Positions 17,716-26,191 of a stretch of 64,000 nt of DNA are shown one piece after another (position 1 is the stretch's first letter; each line of letters begins with the position of its first letter). The position numbers were made by a program, and so were the translations under genes. The notes beneath the pieces are model-generated. The model saw nothing but the letters and a program-made list of their open reading frames with translations. It did not search any database and had not been told where the DNA came from. The DNA is from Rhodobacter sp. (GTDB lineage: Bacteria; Pseudomonadota; Alphaproteobacteria; Rhodobacterales; Rhodobacteraceae), in contig JADCEN010000018.1 of NCBI GenBank assembly GCA_020250175.1, positions 1 through 64,000 on the forward strand, read 5' to 3'.

Positions 17716-18623
17716 GTGCGGTCCTTTGCGGTGCGGACAAGGCGCAGCCGGGTCCGTGGGTCAAGGCTGTCGCGCAGGCTGTCGCCCAGAAGGTTGAAGG
17801 CCATGACGAGGATGGTGATGGAAATCCCCGGAATGGCCGCGATGTGGGGGGCGTTGAAGATGTAGCTGCGCCCCTCGCTGGTCATGATGCCCCATTCGGC
17901 GGTCGGCGGCTGCACGCCCAGCCCCAGAAAGGACAGACCGGCGGCGGTGATGACAACCGCCCCGATGATGGTGCAGGAATAGACGACCGAGGCGGCGACC
18001 ACATTCGGCAGCATCTCGATGAACAGGATCTTCAGGTCGGGCGTGGCCATCGCGCGCGCCGCCTCGACATAGGCCTGATCGCGTTCAAGGCAGGCGGCGG
18101 CATAGACGACGCGGGTGTTGTAGGGGATCAGCGTGACGACCAGCGCGATCATCATGTTGGCGACGCCCGGCCCCATGAGCGCCGCCAGCATGATCGCCAG
18201 CAGCGCCATCGGAAAGGCGAAAAGCACGTCCATCAGCCGCATGATCACCCCGCCCAGCAGCGGATACCACGCGCCTAGAAGGCCGAGCGGGATCGAGATC
18301 GCCGCCCCGATCAGCACCGGGACGATGCCGCAGACCAGCGTCAGCCGTGCCCCGTAGATCAGCCGCGAGAGGATGTCGCGGCCCTGATTGTCCAGCCCCA
18401 GCAGGTGACCCGGCGTTCCGGGGGGCATCAGCCGAAGCTCGGGGTTGGCGGCATTCGGCGGCCAGGGTGCAATCCAGGGGGCGAAGGCGGCGGCCAGCAC
18501 CATGATCGCGATGATCCCGGCGGCGATGCGGGCCACCGGATCGCCCAGCACCCCGCGCCACACGAAGTATAGATTCGACCGGCGGGGCGCGCGCCGGGCC
18601 GGGGCGGCGCTACGGTCAGTCAT
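17712..18623 (-). CDS. Dpp/Opp-type ABC transporter permease (DppC-like)
   Basis: The 303-residue inner-membrane permease starts MTDRSAAPARRAPR with a basic cytosolic leader and has about six membrane segments. The DppC hallmark GLDNQGRDILSRLIYGARLTL follows the first periplasmic stretch, and an EAA-type coupling loop reads EAARAMATPDLKILFIEMLPN. It pairs with the DppB-like gene, whose stop it overlaps. The system imports oligopeptides or similarly sized solutes. Linkage to two amidohydrolases suggests a non-peptide heterocycle or amide. Confidence 0.85.
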   Translation of the reverse strand: MTDRSAAPARRAPRRSNLYFVWRGVLGDPVARIAAGIIAIMVLAAAFAPWIAPWPPNAANPELRLMPPGTPGHLLGLDNQGRDILSRLIYGARLTLVCGIVPVLIGAAISIPLGLLGAWYPLLGGVIMRLMDVLFAFPMALLAIMLAALMGPGVANMMIALVVTLIPYNTRVVYAAACLERDQAYVEAARAMATPDLKILFIEMLPNVVAASVVYSCTIIGAVVITAAGLSFLGLGVQPPTAEWGIMTSEGRSYIFNAPHIAAIPGISITILVMAFNLLGDSLRDSLDPRTRLRLVRTAKDRT

Positions 18624-19566
18624 TGCGCGGGTCCAGCGCATGGACGACCACATCGGACACCAGATTGCCCAGCACGAAGACCGTCGCCACGACCAGCACG
18701 CAGCCCTGGATCATGGGGATGTCGCGGGCGAGGATCGCATCATACAGTTGCAGCCCGACCCCCGGCCAGTTGAAGATGATCTCGGTGAAGACGACCCCTC
18801 CGAAAAGATAGCCGATCTGCAGCCCGCCGATGCTGGCAAAGGTGGGCAGGGTGTTGCGGACCCCGTGGCGCAGCACGATCTGCCGACGGGTCAGTCCGCG
18901 CGCACGGGCGGCCAGGATGTAGGGCTCGTTCAGCACGTCGATCATCCGCGATCGGGTGACCCGCGCGACCACCGCGATGGACGACGCCGCCGTGACTGTT
19001 GCGGGTAGGATCAGGTGATGGATCAGGTCCCGGAAGCCGCCGGGATTGATGACGTTGTACATCCCCGAGATCGGGAACAGCTTCCATTTGAAGGCGAGGA
19101 AATACAGCAGCACGATCCCCAGCCAGAACACCGGCAGGCTGGCAAGCACCAGCGTCAGCGCGACCACCAAGCGGTCAGTCACGCTGCGGAAGCGCGGGGC
19201 CGACAGCACGGCCAGGAGAAAGCCAAAGACCAGCACAAGGAACAGGCTGCCCGCCATCAGGATCAGCGAGTTGCCGATCTTGGGCAGCAGGATCTGCGCC
19301 ACGGGCAGTTGCTGGGCCAGCGACATGCCGATGTCGCCCTGCAGAAGCGCCCCGAACCAACGCAGGTACTGAACCACCAGCGGCTGATCCAGCCCCATGC
19401 TTTCGCGCAGGGCCTCAAGCTGGTCCTGGGTGGCCATGCGGCCAAGGATCGACAGCGCGATATCGCCCGGCACGAGTTGCACCGACAGGAAAACCACGAT
19501 GGTCACCCCGATCAGCACCGGGATGGCCGAGGCCAGACGGCCGAGCGCAAAGAGGACAAGGTTCAT
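18616..19566 (-). CDS. Dpp/Opp-type ABC transporter permease (DppB-like)
   Basis: The 316-residue permease begins MNLVLFALGRLASAIPVLIGVTI, the usual DppB start. It contains LVPGDIALSILGRMATQDQLEALRE, the DppB periplasmic loop, and an EAA-type motif, LAARARGLTRRQIVLRHGVRN. Six hydrophobic segments are visible. It lies 58 bases downstream of the binding-protein gene, with a strong hairpin in the gap that probably lowers permease expression relative to the binding protein. Its 3' end overlaps the DppC start. Confidence 0.85.
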   Translation of the reverse strand: MNLVLFALGRLASAIPVLIGVTIVVFLSVQLVPGDIALSILGRMATQDQLEALRESMGLDQPLVVQYLRWFGALLQGDIGMSLAQQLPVAQILLPKIGNSLILMAGSLFLVLVFGFLLAVLSAPRFRSVTDRLVVALTLVLASLPVFWLGIVLLYFLAFKWKLFPISGMYNVINPGGFRDLIHHLILPATVTAASSIAVVARVTRSRMIDVLNEPYILAARARGLTRRQIVLRHGVRNTLPTFASIGGLQIGYLFGGVVFTEIIFNWPGVGLQLYDAILARDIPMIQGCVLVVATVFVLGNLVSDVVVHALDPRND

Positions 19567-19593
19567 GCGGCTGCTCGCGTCGCGGGCGGAAAA

Positions 19594-19616
19594 CCCCCGG
19601 GGCCGATCCCCGGGGG
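19594..19616 (-). terminator. Intercistronic hairpin between binding protein and permease
   Basis: CCCCCGGGG (19594-19602) pairs with CCCCGGGGG (19608-19616) around a 5-base loop. On the minus strand it is followed by GTTTTCC. Its place just after the binding-protein stop suggests a partial terminator or 3'-end stabiliser. Confidence 0.6.
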
Positions 19617-19624
19617 CAGGGGGG

Positions 19625-21214
19625 TCATTCCTTGGTGACGCCGGTCAGGTCGATCCAGTGCTGCGGGGCCAGCACGAAACCGGTCACGGTCGGGCCGGTG
19701 GCATAGACCGAGTTCGCCGCGTAATAGCTGGTGAAGGCCATGTCTGCGGCCACGATGTCGCGCACCTCATGCAGCTTGGCGTCAAGCGCTTCCTGCGAGG
19801 CGCTGGCACGGGCTTCGGACAGAAGCTGGTCCAGCTTCGCGTTCTCGTAGTAGCCCGAGTTGCAGCAGTTCTGCGGCAGCGCCGTCGTGGTCACGACCTG
19901 ATCCAGCCAGGCAAAGGTGCTTTCCCCCCAAGAGGCCGAGGTGAGGCCCGTTCCTTCGCGCATGCCCGCGGTCATCATGTCCCAGAAGGTGTTGTTGTCG
20001 AACATCTCGATGCTGGACCGGATGCCGATCTTTTCCAGATCGCGCTGCAGCCATTCCGCATCGCCCTTGGTGTTCACGTCCGACCCGCCGCCGAAGGTCC
20101 AGTCCATCCGCGTTTCGAACCCGTCGGGGAACCCGGCCTCGGCCAGCAGCGCCTTGGCGCCTTCGGGGTCGTATTCGCAGTCGCGGAAGGCCGGGTCATA
20201 GCCGGGCCCGCCGGGGTTCAGGATGCCCCAGGTCGGCACGGCAAAGCCCTTGCGCTGGAACTTCGCCATGTCCTCGCGGTTGATCGCCATGCAGACGGCC
20301 TGACGCACGCGCACGTCGCTGAAATGCGGGTCCTTGGTGTTGATCCACAGCACATAGAACATCGGCGACTTGCCGGTGACGATCTTGGCGCCCTGCGCCT
20401 GCAGCGTCTCGATCGAATCCGGCGAAGGTGTGCCGATGATGTCCACCTCGCCCGCCATCAGCGACAGCTCGCGCGTGGCCACCTCTGGGATGCCGCGCAG
20501 CACGATCGTGTCGGCCTTGGGCATCCGGTCGGGGTTCCAGTAAGCCTCGTTCCGGGCGATGACGACCTTTTCGCCGACCACCCGCTCGACGAACTTGAAC
20601 GGGCCGGTGCCGATGGGGTTGTCCTCGATCCCGTCATTGCCGAAGGTCCGGACTGCTTCGGGCGAGACCATGCGCGGCGCGCCCGACCCGCCCGCCGACA
20701 GGCGGCGCAGGAATTCCGCGTTCGGCTGCTTGAGGTCGATGCGGAAGGTGTATTCGTCCACCACCTCATAGCCCGCAAGGTCCATGAACACCCAGCTAAG
20801 CAGGCCCGGCGCGGTCGGCACGAAGAACTCGAAGTCCGGATTGGTCATCCGGTCCATGTTGAACTTCGCGGCCTCAGCGTTCCACGGCGTGCCGTCGTGG
20901 AAGGTCACGCCCTGGCGCAACGTGAAGGTATAGGACTTGCCGTCCTCGGAAATCTCCCAGGACGTTGCCAGCGCGGGCACGATCTCGGGCACTGCATCGC
21001 CGCCCTTGGTCAGGTCTTCCTCGACAAAACCTTCGAAGATGTGGCGCACGACCTTGAAGGTGTTCCAGGTGCGCGAGGCGGCGGGGTCCATGCGGCTGAA
21101 ATCAGCCTCGACCGCCACGACGATGGTGGTTTCGGCCAGCGCGGGCAGGGCGGCGGTCAGCGCAAGGCCCAGCACCGTGCTGTGCAGAAGGCCGCGAAAC
21201 GTAAGTCTGGTCAT
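19625..21214 (-). CDS. Extracellular solute-binding protein, family 5 (Dpp/Opp type)
   Basis: The 529-residue periplasmic protein has a Sec signal peptide at residues 1-27 (STVLGLALTAALPALA). The mature SBP_bac_5 domain shows the family pattern ALATSWEISEDGKSYTFTLR followed by GVTFHDGTPWNAEAAKFNMDR, and KFVERVVGEKVVIARNEAYW. It captures the solute for the adjacent DppBC permease. The ATG at 21214 overlaps the stop of the upstream ATPase (ATGA). Upstream in-frame starts would place the signal peptide too far inside. Confidence 0.85.
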   Translation of the reverse strand: MTRLTFRGLLHSTVLGLALTAALPALAETTIVVAVEADFSRMDPAASRTWNTFKVVRHIFEGFVEEDLTKGGDAVPEIVPALATSWEISEDGKSYTFTLRQGVTFHDGTPWNAEAAKFNMDRMTNPDFEFFVPTAPGLLSWVFMDLAGYEVVDEYTFRIDLKQPNAEFLRRLSAGGSGAPRMVSPEAVRTFGNDGIEDNPIGTGPFKFVERVVGEKVVIARNEAYWNPDRMPKADTIVLRGIPEVATRELSLMAGEVDIIGTPSPDSIETLQAQGAKIVTGKSPMFYVLWINTKDPHFSDVRVRQAVCMAINREDMAKFQRKGFAVPTWGILNPGGPGYDPAFRDCEYDPEGAKALLAEAGFPDGFETRMDWTFGGGSDVNTKGDAEWLQRDLEKIGIRSSIEMFDNNTFWDMMTAGMREGTGLTSASWGESTFAWLDQVVTTTALPQNCCNSGYYENAKLDQLLSEARASASQEALDAKLHEVRDIVAADMAFTSYYAANSVYATGPTVTGFVLAPQHWIDLTGVTKE

Positions 21215-22245
21215 GCTGTTGCTCCTGTTGGGGTCAAGGTCCGGGGTTGGGGGGAGGGGACGTCGGCGGGAGACTCGTGAAGGAAACAGGCCACCGCCCG
21301 GCCCGGGGCCGCGGGGCGCAGCAAGGGCTCGGCGGTGGTGCAGCGCGCCACGCGGCGGGTGCATGTGGCGGCATAGGGGCAGTGATCGCCCGCCATATCG
21401 GGCGGCGCGCCTTCCAGATCCTCGGCCCGCTCGGCGGCGCGCTGCCACGCCTCGTCGCGCCGCGCATGCAGCACGGTGCCGAGGAAATCCTGCGTGAAAG
21501 GATGAAGCGGGTCGCGGTAGACCGCCTCGCTGCTGCCGGTTTCCAGCAACTTGCCGCGGTACATGACCATCGTCCGGTCGCAGAACTGCCGGACGATCTT
21601 GAGGTCATGCGACACGAACAGGTAGGTCAGCCCAAGCTCGACCTGCAGCCGCTTCAGCAGGTTCAGGATCTGAGCCTGGATCGACACATCCAGCGCCGAG
21701 ACCGGTTCATCCAGAAACAGGAACTCCGGCTCCAGCGCCAGGGCGCGGGCGATGGCGATGCGCTGGCACTGACCGCCCGAGAACTCGTGCGGATAGCGGT
21801 GCGACTGGCGCGGGTCGAGCCCGACCATCTCCAGCAATTCGTCGACACGCCGGGCGGCAGCGGCGGGCCGAATACCGAAGTTGAGCAGCGGGCGGGCAAC
21901 GTTCTCGTCTACCGTGCGGCGCGGGTTCAGCGATTGCAACGGGTCCTGGAACACGATCTGAGCGCGCCTGCGGTGCTGGCGCAGGTCCTCGGGGGGAAGG
22001 GCGCGCAGGTCGCGCCCGGCATAGGTGATCGTGCCATCGTCCGCCTCGATCAGCCGCAGGATCATCCGCCCGAGGGTCGACTTGCCCGATCCCGACCCGC
22101 CGACGCAGCCCAGGATTTCGCCGCGCCGGATGTCGATGTCCACGTCGCGCACGGCAGGTGTCAGCACGGTGTGGCGGTCGAACAGACCGCCCTGCCGCAC
22201 GCGGAAGGTCTTGGACAGGTCGCGGATCTCGATCAGGTTTTCCAT
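21211..22245 (-). CDS. ABC transporter ATP-binding protein (DppF/OppF-like)
   Basis: The 344-residue ATPase has Walker A GGSGSGKSTLG, Q-loop QIVFQDPLQSLNPRRTV, signature FSGGQCQRIAIARALAL and Walker B LFLDEPVSALD. A C-terminal oligopeptide/dipeptide extension follows (DHCPYAATCTRRVARCTTAEP), whose cysteines could form an iron-sulphur-like cluster, as proposed for some Dpp ATPases. It energises import together with the DppD-like protein encoded just upstream. The start at 22245 gives the usual MENLIEIRDLSKTF onset. Confidence 0.85.
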   Translation of the reverse strand: MENLIEIRDLSKTFRVRQGGLFDRHTVLTPAVRDVDIDIRRGEILGCVGGSGSGKSTLGRMILRLIEADDGTITYAGRDLRALPPEDLRQHRRRAQIVFQDPLQSLNPRRTVDENVARPLLNFGIRPAAAARRVDELLEMVGLDPRQSHRYPHEFSGGQCQRIAIARALALEPEFLFLDEPVSALDVSIQAQILNLLKRLQVELGLTYLFVSHDLKIVRQFCDRTMVMYRGKLLETGSSEAVYRDPLHPFTQDFLGTVLHARRDEAWQRAAERAEDLEGAPPDMAGDHCPYAATCTRRVARCTTAEPLLRPAAPGRAVACFLHESPADVPSPQPRTLTPTGATA

Positions 22246-22252
22246 CCGCGCC

Positions 22253-23224
22253 TCAGGCCAGATGGCAGCGGACCGACCGGCCCGCCGCGACGGAGCGCCA
22301 GGCGGGAAGGTCGGTGTGACAGCGTGGTTCGGCCAGCGGGCAGCGCGGGGCAAAGCGGCAGCCGGGCGGCGGGTCGAACAGGTCGGGCGGCTCGCCGTCG
22401 ATGAAGCTGCGCTCGCCCGGCGGGGCGTCGGGGTCGGGGATCGCGGCGATCAGCGCGCGGGTATAGGGGTGCAGCGGGCCGTCCATAAGATCACCCACCG
22501 GCGCCTCTTCCTGCATGTGGCCGCCGTACATGACCAGCACCCGGCTGGCCATCGCGGCGACCACGCCGATGTCATGGGTGATCAGGATCACCGGCAGGCC
22601 GGTGTCCCGGCTGCGGCGCAGAAGCAGCAGCAGGATGCGCGCCTGCACACCCACGTCCAGCGCGGTCGTCGGCTCGTCGGCGATCAGCACCTCGGGCTTG
22701 CAGGCAAGCGCCATCGCCAGCGCGATCCGCTGGCACATCCCGCCCGACAACTGGTGCGGATAGCTGGCCATCACCCGGTCGGCATCGGGAAAGCCGACTT
22801 CGCGCAGGGCCTCCACTGCGACCGCCTCCGCCCCGGCCCGGTCAAGTGTCGGGTCGTGGCGGCGCAGCGTCTCGGTCAGTTGCGCCTGCACGGTAAAGGA
22901 TGGGTCTAGCGAAGCGCGCGGATTCTGGAAGATCGTGGCGATGCGGCGCCCGCGCACCTGTTCCATCGCACGTTCGTCCAGCGTCAGGATCTCGTCCCCG
23001 CCCAGCCGGACCGAGCCGCCCAGATAGCGCGCGGGCGGGCTCGCGATCAGCCGGGCTATGGCCATGGCCGTCACCGTCTTGCCAGACCCCGATTCTCCGA
23101 TGATCGCCAGAACCTCGCCGCGCGACACGGAAAGTGACATGTCCTCGACCGCTACGACGAGGCCCCCCGGGGTAGAAAAGCCCACGCGCAAGCCGCGGAC
23201 ATCAAGGGTCGCCATCTGGGTCAT
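22253..23224 (-). CDS. ABC transporter ATP-binding protein (DppD/OppD-like)
   Basis: The 323-residue ATPase is the first gene of the seven-gene minus-strand operon. It shows Walker A GESGSGKTVTA, Q-loop TIFQNPRASLDPSF, signature LSGGMCQRIALAMALAC, Walker B LIADEPTTALD, and the C-terminal oligo_HPY extension (PPDLFDPPPGCRFAPRCPL). The ATG at 23224 has AAGGAG six bases upstream. A candidate GntR operator lies 42 bases before the start, so the whole operon is probably under that regulator. Confidence 0.85.
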   Translation of the reverse strand: MTQMATLDVRGLRVGFSTPGGLVVAVEDMSLSVSRGEVLAIIGESGSGKTVTAMAIARLIASPPARYLGGSVRLGGDEILTLDERAMEQVRGRRIATIFQNPRASLDPSFTVQAQLTETLRRHDPTLDRAGAEAVAVEALREVGFPDADRVMASYPHQLSGGMCQRIALAMALACKPEVLIADEPTTALDVGVQARILLLLLRRSRDTGLPVILITHDIGVVAAMASRVLVMYGGHMQEEAPVGDLMDGPLHPYTRALIAAIPDPDAPPGERSFIDGEPPDLFDPPPGCRFAPRCPLAEPRCHTDLPAWRSVAAGRSVRCHLA

Positions 23225-23265
23225 TTCGCTCCTTCGCCGCAATTGGCTCAGGATTGAGCGAAACC

Positions 23266-23277
23266 ATTGTGTACGAT
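23266..23277. promoter_or_regulatory. Candidate GntR operator 1
   Basis: ATTGTGTACGAT is a near-palindrome that matches the perfect palindrome at 23549 at ten of twelve positions. It sits just upstream of the first gene of the minus-strand operon. Confidence 0.55.
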
Positions 23278-23548
23278 AATACATTTAATGATCTCATCAT
23301 TATGTATCCTTAACTGTCTACTGGATAGGCGGCTTTTCTTAGCCTGTGCTGCATGTTTCAGCGCAATGCAGACAAAACCCCCCAAGAATCATGACAAAAC
23401 GGGCGCTTTCGGTACGAATTTGGGGACAACCGCCAACGAATCTTCGTGTTGTCCCGGCACTGCGCGGATCGCTGAAACGTCTCAGGCCGGGAAAAATGCC
23501 CGATGCTGAACAAGCTGGTTGACAGGTTGCGCAATGGCTGCAACCATC

Positions 23549-23560
23549 ATTGTATACAAT
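23549..23560. promoter_or_regulatory. Candidate GntR operator 2 (perfect palindrome)
   Basis: ATTGTATACAAT is a perfect 12-bp palindrome ending 31 bases before the racemase start. Its core (TTGTATACAA) is of the kind recognised by FCD-type GntR regulators, and such a regulator is encoded 0.8 kb downstream. Confidence 0.65.
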
Positions 23561-23591
23561 AATGCTGCGCTCGCTTCTTGGCAGGACGCCT

Positions 23592-24350
23592 ATGCGGATC
23601 AAGCTGATCAATCCGAACTCGACGGTTGCCATGACGGCATCGATGGCCCTTGCCGCGCGCGAAGTGGCATCCTCGGGCACCTTGATCGATGCGGTCACCT
23701 CGGCCTCGGGGCCGGTATCGATCGAGGGGCATTATGACGAGGCGATCAGCGTCATTGGCCTGATCGATGAGATGCGCGCCGACCCCGATGCGGATGCCTA
23801 TGTGATCGCCTGTTTCGGCGACCCTGGTCTGCTGGCGGCGCGCGAGCTGACCCGGGCGCCGGTCGTCGGCATTGCCGAGGCGGCGATGCATGCGGCGACC
23901 TTCCTGTCGACGTCCTTTTCGGTCGTGACCACGCTGGACCGGACCCGGATCATCTCGGAGGCGCTGGTACGCAACTACGGCATGAAGGACGCCTGCCGCA
24001 GGGTGCGCGCGACCGACCTGCCTGTGCTGGAACTGGAGCACCCCGGCGACCGCGTGAACGAGATCATCCTAGCCGAATGCCTGCGTGCGCTGGAGGAAGA
24101 CCGCTGCGGCACCATCGTGCTTGGCTGCGCGGGCATGGCGGGTCTGGTCGACTACCTGAGCGCGCGGCTGCCGGTGCCGGTCATCGACGGGGTTGTTGCG
24201 GCAGTCAAGTTCGCCGAGGCGCTGGTCGGCGCGCGGCTGTCGACGTCAAAGCACGGCGACCTCGCCTTTCCTCTTCCCAAACCCTACGGCGGCGCGATGG
24301 CGGCATATGCCCCGTCAGCCGTCCTCGCCGGTCGCAGGGGCGAACAATGA
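23592..24350 (+). CDS. Asp/Glu/hydantoin racemase family protein
   Basis: The 252-residue cytosolic protein starts MRIKLINPNSTVAMT, the substrate-binding start of hydantoin and allantoin racemases (HyuE/AllR-like). The two catalytic cysteines are present as C74 in VIACFGDPG and C179 in IVLGCAGM. Such enzymes epimerise hydantoins, allantoin or related acids by two-base catalysis without cofactor. Its presence with three amidohydrolases suggests a chiral cyclic amide intermediate. An upstream in-frame ATG at 23550 falls inside the operator palindrome and is unlikely to be the start. Its 3' end overlaps the convergent GntR gene by 36 bases. Confidence 0.75.
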   Translation: MRIKLINPNSTVAMTASMALAAREVASSGTLIDAVTSASGPVSIEGHYDEAISVIGLIDEMRADPDADAYVIACFGDPGLLAARELTRAPVVGIAEAAMHAATFLSTSFSVVTTLDRTRIISEALVRNYGMKDACRRVRATDLPVLELEHPGDRVNEIILAECLRALEEDRCGTIVLGCAGMAGLVDYLSARLPVPVIDGVVAAVKFAEALVGARLSTSKHGDLAFPLPKPYGGAMAAYAPSAVLAGRRGEQ

Positions 24351-25037
24351 CCGGAAATCCACCCCGCCCGCGGTCTGCGACAGGTCGACCTGGGATTCGA
24401 TATGCCTGAGATGATGCGACATCCGGTCGATCGCCAGAGCCTCGTCGCCCGCGGCGAGCGCATCGATGATCTCGCTGTGCTCGTCGCAGGAACAGGGCAC
24501 GGCGCCGGGCACTTCGTAAAGCGCGATGATCAGCGAGGTGCGCGACACCAGTTCCTGCACGAACCCCGCCAGCACGGCGTTGTCGGCGAGGTCGGCCAGT
24601 GCGCGATGAAAGTCGCCCGAAAGCTGGACGCGGCGGCGCTTGTCGCGGGCGACCTGTGCTTTCATTTCTTCCGCAGCAATGGCGCGAAGCCGCTCCAGTC
24701 CACGGTCGTCATGCCTGCGGGCGACCTTTCGGACGATCTCGCTTTCGACAGTATGGCGGGCCTCGAACACCTGCCGCCCCTCTTCCGTCGTCGGGCGGGC
24801 CACGCGCGCGCCCTTGTTCGGCGTGATCACCACCAGTTTTTCATGCGCCAGCCGCTGCAGCACCTTGCGGATGATCGTCCGGCTGACCCCGAAGGCCCCG
24901 GCCAGCGCATCCTCCTGCAGAGGCGTGGCCGGATGAAGCTGATGGTTGATGATCGCGGCATAGATCGCGCCATGGATACGCTCGTCTGTACGCAGCCCGC
25001 GCTTGTCGCGGCGGCTGCTATCGGAAGCAAAATTCAC
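24315..25037 (-). CDS. GntR-family (FCD/FadR type) transcriptional regulator
   Basis: The 240-residue regulator has an N-terminal winged helix (IHGAIYAAIINHQLHPATPL; AFGVSRTIIRKVLQRLAHEKLV). A C-terminal all-helical FCD ligand domain follows, with the metal/ligand residues of the family in FHRALADLADN and MSHHLRHIES. It likely represses both divergent transcription units and its own gene in the absence of an inducer, because three copies of an ATTGTATACAAT-type site lie at the three promoters. The inducer is presumably the transported compound or an intermediate. Confidence 0.85.
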   Translation of the reverse strand: MNFASDSSRRDKRGLRTDERIHGAIYAAIINHQLHPATPLQEDALAGAFGVSRTIIRKVLQRLAHEKLVVITPNKGARVARPTTEEGRQVFEARHTVESEIVRKVARRHDDRGLERLRAIAAEEMKAQVARDKRRRVQLSGDFHRALADLADNAVLAGFVQELVSRTSLIIALYEVPGAVPCSCDEHSEIIDALAAGDEALAIDRMSHHLRHIESQVDLSQTAGGVDFRSLFAPATGEDG

Positions 25038-25081
25038 CTGAGGTCCTGCCAGATCAGGGCCCGCCGCGTTGATCGCGGCAA

Positions 25082-25093
25082 GCTGTATACAAT
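25082..25093. promoter_or_regulatory. Candidate GntR operator 3
   Basis: The sequence GCTGTATACAAT differs from the palindrome at 23549 at two positions. It lies between the GntR gene and the plus-strand ABC/amidohydrolase operon, where it could control both. Confidence 0.6.
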
Positions 25094-25159
25094 GATGTTG
25101 AACAATTTTACGCGGGCCGCGTCAAGCCCCGGATTGCCCCCCAGCCGGGACGGTCGGCC

Positions 25160-26152
25160 ATGACCGCCGCCCTTGCCCTGGACGTTCGCGATCTGAGCAT
25201 CGTGTTCGATACCCGCCGGGGCAGCATGACCGCAGTGCAGGAGGTCAGCTTCACGCTGGCCCGCGGCGAAGTGCTGGGCCTGGTGGGCGAATCCGGGGCG
25301 GGCAAGTCGCTGACCGGCAATGCCCTGATCGGGCTGTTGCAGGCCCCCGGACGCATCGCGGGCGGCGAGGTTCATCTGGACGGCCAGCGGATCGACGCGC
25401 TGCCGCCCGAGGCGCAGCGACGGCTGCGGGGCAAGCGGATCGGTGCGATCTTTCAGGACCCGCTGACCAGCCTTGACCCGCTGATGACCGTGGGCGCGCA
25501 ACTGGTCGAGACGATCCGCACCCATCTGCCGCTGTCGGCCCCGGCCGCCCGCGCCCGCGCGATGGACCTTCTGGCCGAGGTGGGCATCGCCGACCCGGCG
25601 GGCCGCTATGGTCAGTATCCGCACCAGTTCTCGGGCGGGATGCGGCAGCGCATCGTGATCGCGCTGGCGATTGCCGCCGAACCCGATGTGATCGTCGCCG
25701 ACGAGCCCACCACGGCGCTGGATGTTTCGGTGCAGGCGCAGATCCTTTCCCTGCTGAGGCGGCTCGCCCGCGACCACGGCACGGCGATCGTGCTGGTGAC
25801 CCATGACATGGGCGTGATCGCCGAGATCGCCGACCGTGTGGCGGTCATGTATGCCGGTCGGATCGTCGAGATCGGGCCGGTGACCGAGGTGCTTCATGCC
25901 GCCCGCCACCCCTATACTGCGGGGCTGATGGGGCTGATCCCGTCGCTGTCGCGGCGCGCGGATCGCCTGCCGCAGATCGCCGGGTCGATGCCGCGGCCGG
26001 GCCAGTGGCCGGTCGGGTGCAGCTTCCACCCCCGTTGCCCCAGTGCGGGCCCCCGCTGCGCGGCGGACGTGCCCCGCCCGCTGTCCGCCGACGACGGCAT
26101 GGTTGCCTGCCACCTTTTTTCCGGAGGCACCCTTTCGCCCCCGGCGCCGTGA
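25160..26152 (+). CDS. ABC transporter ATP-binding protein (DppD/OppD-like), second system
   Basis: The 330-residue ATPase has Walker A GESGAGKSLTG, Q-loop AIFQDPLTSLDPLM, signature FSGGMRQRIVIALAIAA and Walker B IVADEPTTALD. The C-terminal extension ends in PVGCSFHPRCPSAGPRCAAD. It is the first gene of the plus-strand unit and works with the binding protein, two permeases and the DppF-like ATPase that follow. Despite similar architecture it is diverged from the first system, so the island carries two separate importers and not a recent duplication. Confidence 0.85.
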   Translation: MTAALALDVRDLSIVFDTRRGSMTAVQEVSFTLARGEVLGLVGESGAGKSLTGNALIGLLQAPGRIAGGEVHLDGQRIDALPPEAQRRLRGKRIGAIFQDPLTSLDPLMTVGAQLVETIRTHLPLSAPAARARAMDLLAEVGIADPAGRYGQYPHQFSGGMRQRIVIALAIAAEPDVIVADEPTTALDVSVQAQILSLLRRLARDHGTAIVLVTHDMGVIAEIADRVAVMYAGRIVEIGPVTEVLHAARHPYTAGLMGLIPSLSRRADRLPQIAGSMPRPGQWPVGCSFHPRCPSAGPRCAADVPRPLSADDGMVACHLFSGGTLSPPAP

Positions 26153-26191
26153 AGGACCGCCAAACCTTTCAACCACAGGAGAAGACCGCCG

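Larger units (their letters stand above)
23225..23591. promoter_or_regulatory. Divergent promoter region of catabolic block 1
   Basis: This 367-base gap separates the minus-strand transporter/amidohydrolase operon from the plus-strand racemase. It has no gene, is richer in A+T than its surroundings near 23270-23350, and has one candidate GntR operator close to each gene start. Confidence 0.6.
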
